Assembly: GCF_002878395.1 (NCBI RefSeq)
Contig: NC_061121.1
Coordinates: 46,844,649 to 46,908,648 of the forward strand
Origin: Capsicum annuum
Lineage: Eukaryota; Streptophyta; Magnoliopsida; Solanales; Solanaceae
DNA: 64,000 bases
Direction of reading: 5' to 3'
The translations under genes and the position numbers were made by a program. This document shows, one piece after another, positions 55,571 to 64,000 of the stretch. The notes below the pieces were generated by a model that did not search any database, was not told the origin of the DNA, and worked only from the letters and a program-made list of their open reading frames with translations. How positions within the stretch are numbered: position 1 is the stretch's first letter; each line of letters begins with the position of its first letter.

Positions 55571-56931
55571 TATTTTCTAGATCTTCTTTTAGTTGTCAAT
55601 GATGGGTAGTTTTATTAACTATTCATTTATTAAATAGTGGAATTTTTATGTTTTGAATGTACTATAATTACATAATGTGTTTGGGCAAAATTTTGCAAAT
55701 CAATGGCACCGGGAGGAGGTGTCTTTAGGCAAACTACACTTACAGGGGGAACTATTCAAGCAACTCAATCACTGGATGAATCAAATATCCCTACCCTTTT
55801 GTTAATACAAGTAATAAATTCAACTATGTCTATTAGGACTATATTATTTAGTTATTTGTCAAGTTGAAACATAAAACATTTAATCTTCGAAATTTTCATT
55901 CATGTTAAACTTGTAAAGAGAAAGATGGACATTAGCTAACTATACACACTCGCAATTGAGATTGTAAATAGTAAAAGTATAAAATTAGTAACAGTAATTG
56001 TTTTGTGTCCTCATCAATCTTCTAATAATTCAAAGTAATGCTATTAGCTCTCATATATTCTCTCTATTTTGTCAATATATTTCTTCACTTAGTTGGTTAT
56101 TCAAACACAACAAAATAAAGAAAAATTTAAAGATTTCCCATTTTCATCCTGTGTATTTTTGAAGCGGACAGTAGAATCAAGAAGATCAGAGGCTTAGCTT
56201 AGATAAGACACATCCAGTTAAGCACTTAAGTAAAGGGGGTTTGGAAGCTAACAAAGTAATTAAGCATAAGACATACCATAAAAAATTAGCAAGCGTTGTT
56301 GCTTTAGACTCATATTCTGCTTATCAAAGGCCAGCTCTCAGTTCTAGGGATAAAAAGATTAGCTTGAATTCTTTGGCTGTCTATACTGACAAGGCCCATT
56401 CAATAAGCAGTTGCATTATATTTGAGAATTGTGAACAGTGTTACAAGTAAGAGTTGAATTCTAACTTGATTGAACTAGAATTCGTTGTGTTGTCCCATTA
56501 GACTAAGCTTCATGGCTTTCTAAGCCATAAATGGCACATTTATGAATAAGGCATTATCAAACAACTGAAGTGGTCTTCAACATATTATTGAACTCAACAT
56601 GCTGACATAATCTAGAGAAGTATGAATGAAGTGAACGTTGTTGACCAAAGGATTACTATAATAGGTTTTTATTATCCAATACCAGTTAATATTAAGACAA
56701 TATGACCAAAAGAAGGTCAATAACTACTTGGAAAGCAATTACAACATTGTTCTTCATTTCACCTTATGACATTACAAACAAGTATGTTCTTAGCCCCATC
56801 AAAAGCAGCAGCATGTTGTAGAATGACTAATCTCATAATTTTCTTATTTTTTTCCATTATATACTCTGTACTGTAAGAAAAAATTACACTTGATAACAAA
56901 TCTTTGAACTACTTAGTTCTAACTATAGAGG
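55571..56931. other. Unassigned sequence
   Basis: AT-rich with no family match. The plus frame 56241-56450 shows no recognisable motif. Confidence 0.35.
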
Positions 56932-57765
56932 CTATGAAGTTCTGTTCTGAGTCGTGGTATTCTCTACAGCTAGTTGTGTTATAGCCTGTGATAATAAAAC
57001 TGTAGTGATAGGGATCATAGTTTGGTACTGAGAGGGAAGTGGTGCAGCTATTTGTTGGGTATAGAACACTTGGTCAAGCGTAGGATGAGAATATTCATAG
57101 CCGTAATTAGCAGCACCATTCGGAACAACAACCATTTGTTGTGATGGAGGAGGAACCTGGGAAAGGTTGTAATACTGTTAATAATGTTGACTTGGAGGAA
57201 CTTGGATTACTGTTAGAGTTGTTGGGGTTACTGTTCTGTACACATTGGCAGGTAATTCAGGCTTAGAGGACTGGACTGTTCTTGCTGGATAAATATGTGG
57301 AAGAGCTTATTTAAACACTACTGATAATGAAACCATTGTTGGATTTGATGATGTTAACTGCTGGTTTGAAGCTACAGTAGTAGCATCAGCTGGATTAGAT
57401 TGCACTTTCAAATTATACGGTTGAGTCTGAAAGACTGGTACATAATACATTTGATATTGCTGATCCATTTGTTGAAGAAGTTGTTGCTGGGTTTGGGGTG
57501 CATACATTTGATAGTAAGACGAGATATCCGATGGACCTATTATAGTATGTTAAATATAATATGTGGTGGCAAGAATGAACTGATGTTGCTACTGTGGAAC
57601 TTGCATATCTACAGAATCCTGAGCTTGTTGTATCTGAATTTGCTGGTTATAATCCATAATATTAGTTTTAGTGTCAGCTACAGTTGGAGACACTCTGGTT
57701 TCAAGACCTGTCACTGGAGATGCATCTTGGTAAACCATTTATTTCGAGAAAGATGTACCTGATGC
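56932..57765 (-). pseudogene. PB1-domain protein, Gln-rich C-terminal exon fragment
   Basis: Minus-strand frames read MVYQDASPVTGLETRVSPTV, IQQAQDSVDMQVPQ, MYAPQTQQQLLQQMDQQY, QPYNLKVQSNPADATTVASN, QVPPPSQQMVVVPNGAANYG and YEYSHPTLDQVFYTQQIAAP. This Gln/Pro/Tyr-rich low-complexity tail is typical of the large plant PB1 (octicosapeptide/Phox/Bem1p) proteins. Several stops break it, and the PB1 domain itself is absent. It is another partial host-gene copy on the minus strand. Confidence 0.65.
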
Positions 57766-58230
57766 GATGCTGCTATCACTAAAAAACATCAAAATATATT
57801 TTAGTTGATCAAAAGCAGACTGGATATGTTCTTTACTTATTTTCTAATCAATGTGCTTTGTTGTTGTTTTATAAATATATCTATATATCTACTCTGTCAT
57901 TTTTAGACTTAGGTGGTATTTTGAATTGATGTTTTTTCATTATCAGATGATTGCGCTAGGCTCAAGAAAGGTCGTGGCAAGACTAGAGGGAAAGGACTTG
58001 AAAAAGTGAAGAAGGCTATGGGAAGCAAGATGAAAATAGAGATCCCGATTGGTAAAAGAAGTCCAACTAAGCCAATTCAATCAGTCAAATTATCCAATGA
58101 ATTAGGGATAATTGCTCAGAATTTTCTTCCACTTTCAAACAAGTGGAAGGAACTTACAAGAGAGGACGAAGATTCAACACTAATTAGATGTCACGTGAGT
58201 ATTTTACATTTATGCTATTCTTAAATTAAT

Positions 58231-59631
58231 GAGAAAATGATCAAAAGCCTCCCCAACCTTTACCCTAAATCTCAACTACAGACCTATACTTTGCAAGGGT
58301 CCTATGACCCCCCCCCCCCCCCAACCTATTTTAAAGTGGAATTATTACCCCCCGAAAGCTGACATGGCTAGAGTGTGTGTTTCACTCTTTTTAAAGAGAG
58401 TGAAAACATAAATTATTTATTAAAAATTTATTTTTAATATTTCTTTATTTTCTTTAGTCATTTTTAATTCTTCTTCTTCTTCTTCTTTCTCACAAACAAA
58501 AAACTTCAAGAACTCATCAATGGCATAAAAGATTAATTTATCATATTTCTCATCGCCAAGCACAAAATCAATTGGTTCCGACTTCAATTTCGTCGGAAAT
58601 TTCAAAATGGGTATTGTTCCTTATTTTCAACTTCAAGATCGTCAAAAATTTTAAAATCGATATTGTCTATTATTTTTGACTTCAAGGTCGTCGTAAATAT
58701 TAAAATGAGTATTGTCTATTATTTCTGGCTTCAAAGTCGTCGAAAATTTTAAAATTCTCTATTGTTTCCGACTTTTAGGTCATCGAAAATTTTAAATTTG
58801 ATATTGTTCATTGTTTTTGGCTTCAAGGTCGTCGAAAATTTTGAAATTGATATTGTTCGTTGTTTCTATATTTTAGATCGTCGGAAATTTAATAATTGAT
58901 ATTGTTTATTATTTTTCACTTCAAGATTGTCGGAAATTTTAAATTTGATGTCGTTTATTATTTCTGACTTCAAGATCGTCGGAATTTTCAAAATCAATAT
59001 TGTCCATTATTTTAGAATTCAAGGTCATCGTAAATTTTAAAATGAGTATTGCCCATTGTTTCCGACTTCAAGGTCGTTGAAAATTTCAAAATTTCTCTAC
59101 TGTTTTCGATTTTAAGGTCATCAAAAATTTTAAATTTGGTATTGTTCATTATTTTCGGATCTAAGATCGTCAGAAATTTAATAATGATATTGCTCATTAT
59201 TTTACATTTCAAGGTTGTTGAAAATTTCAAATTCGATGTTTATTATCATTTTCGACTTCAAAATTATTGAAAATTTTAAATTCGGTATTGTCCATTATTT
59301 TCCACTTCAAGTTCATTGAAAAATTGTTTGAGTTTAAAAAGAAAAAGAGATAAAAAGTAATGGTGAAAAAGTAATGAAAAGTGATAAAAAGTGATAAAAA
59401 TGGAGAATAAAGTAAGTAAAAATTAATTTTAAATTAAAAAAATACGTGTAAAAAGACTGTTGATGCGTGCATCAAACCATATTCCAAATGACTGATTGTC
59501 AGTTTTCGGGTGGAGGGGGGGAGTAATAATTCCACTTTAAAATAGTTCAGGGAGTCATAGGACCCCCGCAAAGTATAAGTGTGTAGTTGGGATTTGGAGT
59601 AAAGGTTGGGGGGGATTCTGGCCATTTTCTC
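58231..59631. mobile_element. Mutator-like MITE, 1401 bp, TSD TAAATTAAT
   Basis: It has terminal inverted repeats of about 110 bp. Both ends begin GAGAAAATG(A/G) and share cccaacctttac, aaatcncaactaca, tatactttgc, gggtcctatgac and ttttaaagtggaattattac. A perfect 9-bp TSD, TAAATTAAT, lies at 58222-58230 and 59632-59640, the Mutator/MULE hallmark. There is no transposase. The interior is mostly a minisatellite. It is inserted in the intron of the Transposase_24-type relic. Confidence 0.92.
58560..59330 (+). repeat. 49-bp minisatellite inside the MITE, ~15 copies
   Basis: The core cgtcgaaaattttaaa recurs every ~49 bp (58591, 58640, 58689, 58738 and onward), linked by attgttcattgtttccgact. The copies are diverged. 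Confidence 0.88.
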
Positions 59632-61209
59632 TAAATTAATTGATTATCACATTACCTATTTATTTAGTTAAACCAACTTCAGTTGGCATTCGTTGTAATG
59701 ACAATATATCAATAAACTAAAATTTACGTAGTTCAAGTATGAGACCTAAATATATACTAAGATTTTTTAAATTAATGAACCACCTTAGGTGATCGAGGTC
59801 AGAGCCAGAGACAAAGGTATGGGTTTGGACATTTCCAGTAACTTTGGTCCAAACTCTGTAAATCTATTTAATATGTACAAATTATTATTTTGAAACCCAA
59901 TAACTTTAAAAGGACTATAATCTAAACCTATAGATTTAAAAAAGGGAATACAGATTTTTTGAACTATAATCTATGTTTTTAAGGACATTAGAGTTTTAAG
60001 GTACTAAGTATGTTAGCAGATGTTATGATTATAATTTTAATCTAATGGGGATTTTGATTGTTTGGTGTGTTTCTTCAATACTTATTTATTTTTTTAGGAG
60101 AGGTTTGACATTAATTTGGACGAGCATTATGTGAAAGATAGTTGTGAAGATATGCTGAAAATAGAAGCCGGCAATGGTGCTACAAGTTACAAAAAAATTA
60201 AAAGTGCACGCTCCATGGAAGAGGCTCGTAAAATGAAATTCAAACAGTTGACCTCAGATAATTGGAATAAGCTTTGTGACATATGGAATGATCCAGAGCA
60301 CAAGGTAATTTATGTTCATGTATTCTCGTTGTTATTTAAGTTATGATGCTTATATTTTCTTTGTAGAAATGATGCAAAATAAACAAGGCCAACCGAACTA
60401 AGATTAAATCTAATCATTTCATGGGATCAAAAGCATTTGTAGCAGCTCGTGCTGAAATTTTAAGTTATACCATTTTTATTCTTTTTACTAGTGACACTTT
60501 GGTACTATTTAATATTGTGTTGTTTGGTAAATAAGAGAATAGGCATGTAAGTTGTATCCCATTTCAATCAAATATCCCTAAACACTATTTCATAGTATTT
60601 TCTTGTTATACAGGATGAAAAGGAATCTGAAGGTGTAGAGCCTGACAGAATTGAGTTCTATAAGCATACTCATTACATGAGTGAAAAAGGATGGTCATCT
60701 GAAGAAGCTGAGACTAACTATGTAAAAAATTAATATTTTAGTAAAATACCATTACATTTATTTGATTAATCTTCTTCATGTCTTCTCCTTTAAATGTGTT
60801 ATTATTTTACGTAGAACAACATGAACAATTTGAAAGTTCTATATACTTCTAGAGAGTCTTCCATGACTATTGATGAAATTGTGGATGATGTACTTGGTAC
60901 AAAGTCGGGGTACATAAAAGGTCTTGGTTATGGTCCTAAACCTAATACTACAAGGGCAACAGAAAGTAGAACGACAGAGTTAGAAGACTCCCTCAAAAAG
61001 GCGAAACTGGAAGCTGCTAGTGCCCAAAATGAGTTACAGAAATGATTAAATGCAGTTGAAACTATGATAGAAAGCCAACAATCACAGATACAAGACCGGC
61101 AGTCATATATCAAAGCATTAAATTCTCAATTAAATATTGTAGTGGCACACCAAGAGAAAATGCTTAAGAAAATACAACTTCTTGTTAGCCCATTGTCGTC
61201 AAGGTTAGA

Positions 61210-62334
61210 GGTAACATAAATTTATATGATAAGTTCTATTTAATTTCTCTTTATTAAATTTATAAATTATGTGCATCAAAGTGTTCCAACATGTTCTTGA
61301 TGGGTCTGTTGTTGGTAGAGTTGTTAGAATTGAAGTTTTGCATATATTGACTGGAAAGGACTAGGTCCAGCCGAAAGAAAATAGAAACCACAAAGACTAC
61401 AAATCAGAACCTTTTTTTTTCATGATGACACTGATTTAGTTAGCTTTCATTTGTACTGGATATGCCTTTTCTCGAGGGTTCAGCTCCACTAGTGAAAAGG
61501 CTAAAAAGCAGCAGCAAAGTAGTTAATGGATTAGCTTCGTTGAATCCACTGTAATACATTCGGTCGAATCACTTCCTTAAAACCATATTTCACATGATTC
61601 ATGGCTTTGAAACTAGTTGGTAAAATAGTGTTGAACTGCATGTATTGGATATTTATTCCAACTGGGCTTTTTGGTTTGATCATGTTGGAAATAGTTGGGT
61701 AAGCTTTCTGCTATGTGTTCCTAGCTTAGGTAAACTTATGCTTGTTGTTGGATTCCTTGTCCTTGCCAGCACCATATTTCTGGAAAGTTTCGGGCTTGGG
61801 GGAGTGTGATGAGTTCGTAAGCCACTTAGTTGCACTTGTAGTTGCATTGTTATCTAAACCTCAAATATTAGCAGATGGCTTCATTTTGTCAAGACATCGA
61901 AGGATCCAATTACCAAGGTTTCGACTAGCTTCAATATCTCTTTCTTGTAACTTGCAATGAATTATCAGTGCCACATCAAATGCAACTCGTATTCGCCTAT
62001 GAGCGGAATCACGAAGCCTGGGATGTTTAGGACTAATGAACTTACACTGAATCCTTAAAAACAGCTTGTAATTTCATTTTAGACCCAAAAAATATGTTGT
62101 TCCTAATGTGTTATCCCATAGAACCATTTTTTTTTCTATAACTTTCTTCTTCCTTGAAAATTTTCTATTAAAGTTTGTATTCTTTCTTCTTTAATTCATT
62201 TTCATTTTTATTTTTCTTTTTTCTTTTCTAACAAGGCATAAATTGGTCCTTTTCTGGAGAGCCGCCAGAAAGTACCAGCTATTTCAACCTCCCGCGCATG
62301 CATTTCTACCAGCTATTTATGTTTGTTTTTGGTT
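61210..62334. other. Unassigned sequence
   Basis: I recognise no gene or repeat here. The plus frame 61742-61960 is not convincing. Confidence 0.35.
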
Positions 62335-62570
62335 ATACTATTATCTATTCTAAACGGGGGGTTTATCGAAAATAACCTCTCTACTTCATCTGAGGTAGTA
62401 GTATGGACTGCGTACATATTACCCTCCCCAGACCCCACTTAGTGGGAATACACTGGGTATGTTATTGTATACTTCATTTAAGCTAGTGGTATGGACTGCG
62501 TACACTTTACCCTCTCCAAACTCCATTTTGTGAGAATACATCGGATATGTTATTATTGTTGTTATAGAAG
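62335..62570 (+). mobile_element. SINE with duplicated 3' half
   Basis: The run ggggggtttatcgaaaataa, ctctacttcatctgaggtag, gtatggactgcgtacatatt and gtgggaatacactgggtatg is followed at once by a second diverged 3' half (gtatggactgcgtacacttt ... gttattattgttg). Confidence 0.8.
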
Positions 62571-62576
62571 TTTTAT

Positions 62577-62788
62577 TTGTTTACTGGATAGTATTTATCT
62601 AGTTTTTCGGTAGCTTCGCTTTTCATAATTACATGTTTAACGGATTCTAGTTGTGGCTTGGAGCAGCAGTTGCATGTAGAGTTATTTTGACACTCAAATC
62701 TGAAAGCATCATTGTTAATCTTAAATTTCTTCTCTTTTCCACAGTGTAAAAGTGAGAGTTGAATGAACACCAATTGCAAGCTCAACAC
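62577..62788 (-). pseudogene. LINE zf-RVT fragment
   Basis: The minus frame contains NNDAFRFECQNNSTCNCC followed by SKPQLESVKHVIMKSEATEK, the C-x-C-C...H zinc-binding module (zf-RVT) that follows reverse transcriptase in plant LINE ORF2. RT itself is absent. Confidence 0.65.
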
Positions 62789-63069
62789 GTTATTGGTACT
62801 TTGGAAGAAACCTTTACATATCTACCTTAGTTAAGGATAGGAGTAATATTTAGTACTATATTTCAGTTAGATTTCCTTTGTGTTGGACTTGTTTTACTAT
62901 TCTTTGCCCTGTGAGGAGATATTACCTTAGTACAATTTGAGTTTTTTTAATTGTATGATTGTGGGTAAATTTTATCAATCTGACAGGTTTTATAATTTTA
63001 TTTTTAATTTATTCAATTGTAATTAAAAAATAATATCAATATGAAATAATTAAATCTTTTCTTGTAATT

Positions 63070-63400
63070 GGTGACAAAAAATTTTACTATCAAAGATAAT
63101 TTTCAGCAACGATTAAATTAGACTTTTTAAGATAATTATTTTTGTCACAAAATAAACTAGTTCGTCATAAGTTTGATAATATTAAGTGACAAATGTATTT
63201 GTCTCAATATCTTCCCTTTTATTTGATACAAATTAATTTTGTTTTTTATGACAATCATAATTATCGGCAATCATAATAATTTAGTGACGATTCTACATCA
63301 TCGATAAAAAATACTATTTTTAGTGACAAAATGGTAGATTTAACTATTAAATTATTAATCTTCATTATAATAATAAATTTGTCACTAATTCATACATTTA
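63070..63400. mobile_element. CACTA subterminal repeats, right side
   Basis: Multiple gtgacaaa, gtgacgat and ttgtcactaatt motifs occur in both orientations, as at 32093-32770 (both sides share aaatttgtcactaatt). No TTGTAGTG terminus is seen before the copia LTR at 63407, so the CACTA end is probably to the right, beyond that insertion and outside the window. Confidence 0.65.
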
Positions 63401-63406
63401 AGGACG

Positions 63407-63629
63407 TGTTATAAGCTAATAAAGAATAAAGAAGAAGAGTAGAGAGAGAATAGAGAGCAATTCTTATTTCTCTTGATGGGGTTTCTTGATGGAGTTCATT
63501 ACAATGAAGGAAAACTCCTTTATTTATAGTGGAAAACTAACCTTGGGGTTTCTAATTTTTTTCATAAATAGACATTCACTATATATGGTAAAGTAGACAT
63601 TCACTATATATAGTAATATATTTATAACA
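63407..63629 (-). repeat. Copia LTR (3' LTR of a minus-strand element)
   Basis: A TG...CA unit of 223 bp with short inverted ends (tgttata / tataaca). It includes ctcctttatttatag, whose complement gives a TATA-like ctataaataaag on the minus strand. Confidence 0.85.
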
Positions 63630-63638
63630 CTCCCCCTT
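63630..63638 (-). promoter_or_regulatory. Copia polypurine tract
   Basis: The minus strand reads tcaagggggag, abutting the LTR: the plus-strand primer site of the copia element. Confidence 0.75.
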
Positions 63639-63797
63639 GAATGTCTAATTGATAGATAATGTGCCCCGTTAAAACTTTACTAGAAAAATCCAGTGGAAAA
63701 AAATCTAGTGAAGGAAAAAGAGTACACATTTCTAACTGTACACATATAGGCTACCTCATTAAAAATCTTACTAGGAAAATCCAATGGGACAAAATCT

Positions 63798-64000
63798 CAT
63801 ACTGAAAAAAGAGTACAATGCATATTAACTCCCCCTAGTGAGAACATCCTTGAACTTTTGCTTCCCGATCTTGTATTAATCTTCTTGAAAGTTGCAATTG
63901 AAGGAGACTTGGTGAATAAATCAGGCACATTGGCATTTGAATGAATTTGTTGCACATTAATATCACTATTCTTTTGTAGCTCATATATGTAGAAAAACTT
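63798..64000 (-). CDS. Copia pol, RNase H C-terminal end (partial)
   Basis: The minus frame enters from the window edge with YIYELQKNSDINVQQIHSNA followed by NVPDLFTKSPSIATFKK and stops at 63798. The (A/P)DLFTK motif is the hallmark of the end of copia RNase H. The rest of pol, gag and the 5' LTR would lie to the right of the window. What is visible has no internal stop, so this may be a relatively young insertion. Confidence 0.85.

Larger units (their letters stand above)
57947..61209 (+). pseudogene. Transposase_24-type (Ptta/En/Spm) CACTA accessory gene
   Basis: A multi-exon relic of the plant Ptta/En/Spm transposase family. The exons are 57947-58194 (KKGRGKTRGKGLEKVKKAMG, then KWKELTREDEDSTL; donor gtgagt), 60098-60304 (FDINLDEHYVK, KQLTSDNWNKLCDIW), 60367-about 60458 (INKANRTKIKSNHFMGSKAF, with TGA as its second codon), 60614-60721 (EPDRIEFYKHTHYMSEKGW) and 60815-61209 (a coiled-coil tail LEDSLKKAKLEAASAQ with a TGA at 61043). 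The first intron holds a Mutator-like MITE. The donor after exon 3 reads ttaagt, not gtaagt. Stops and the lost donor make it a pseudogene. It is divergent in orientation from TNP2. Confidence 0.85.

Noticed and set aside
57400..57762. Leu/Ile-rich plus-strand frame of 120 codons
   Set aside because: It is antisense to the Gln-rich PB1-protein tail (CAG/CAA and TAT codons in reverse).
58560..59330. CRISPR-like or functional repeat array
   Set aside because: The 49-bp units are contiguous, diverged and have no unique spacers. They form a minisatellite inside a plant MITE.
60928..61113. Minus-strand Cys/Ser-rich frame
   Set aside because: Antisense of the coiled-coil exon of the CACTA accessory gene.

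Overview
The window looks like heterochromatin-like, repeat-dense DNA from a large plant genome, most likely Solanaceae. The clues are an Au-type SINE, SINE tails of the common Solanaceae type, chromovirus-like gypsy elements with LTRs over 2 kb, and an NLR fragment of the kind common in nightshades. Capsicum would fit the amount of gypsy DNA, but the genus is my inference. I see no intact host gene. Every protein-level match is a mobile-element relic or a broken or partial gene copy.

Layout. 1-791: 5' end of a LINE (endonuclease domain, minus). 1370-1500: a 26-bp minisatellite. 1.6-20.5 kb: a stack of Ty3/gypsy elements. A degenerate outer element (E1) has a 5' LTR remnant ending at 2466, gag on both sides of a solo LTR (3515-5577), a pol tail at 15928-16217 and a 3' LTR from 16251. 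Inside it lies a second element (E2: PBS 6725, gag, protease, RT, RNase H, integrase, 3' LTR to 15927). E2 pol is split by a 2.8-kb solo LTR (10382-13159), and the E1 3' LTR is split by a 2.5-kb solo LTR of the same family in reverse (17098-19633). 20.9-23.4 kb: a long inverted-repeat element, AT-rich. 24.1-27.4 kb: the 3' part of an Athila/Tat-like gypsy element between two copies of another repeat. 27.8-29.75 kb: a cluster of four copies of a ~0.4-kb copia/TRIM-type LTR. 30.1-31.6 kb: nested non-autonomous DNA elements. 31.67-32.09 kb: a hAT-type terminus.

From 32093 onward the window may be one very large CACTA (En/Spm) element. It starts with a CACTA terminus and gtgac-rich subterminal repeats (32.09-32.77 kb). 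It would contain a TNP2 transposase pseudogene (41.3-45.56 kb, minus) and a Transposase_24-type accessory-gene relic (57.9-61.2 kb, plus). It reaches similar subterminal repeats at 63.07-63.40 kb, where a copia element (63407 to the window end, minus) interrupts it. Between these landmarks lie host gene fragments: a G-type lectin receptor kinase, an intronless near-full-length RPN8, a MED19 piece with its intron, an NLR LRR piece and a PB1-protein tail. All of them are on the minus strand. Later insertions include an Au SINE, other SINEs, a 287-bp element with tRNA-like boxes, a Mutator-like MITE carrying a 49-bp minisatellite, and a third copy of the large solo-LTR family (48979-51286).

The parts do not work together as a pathway. 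The order of nesting and the target-site duplications give a relative history of insertions. The gene-fragment-bearing CACTA hypothesis is the item most worth testing.
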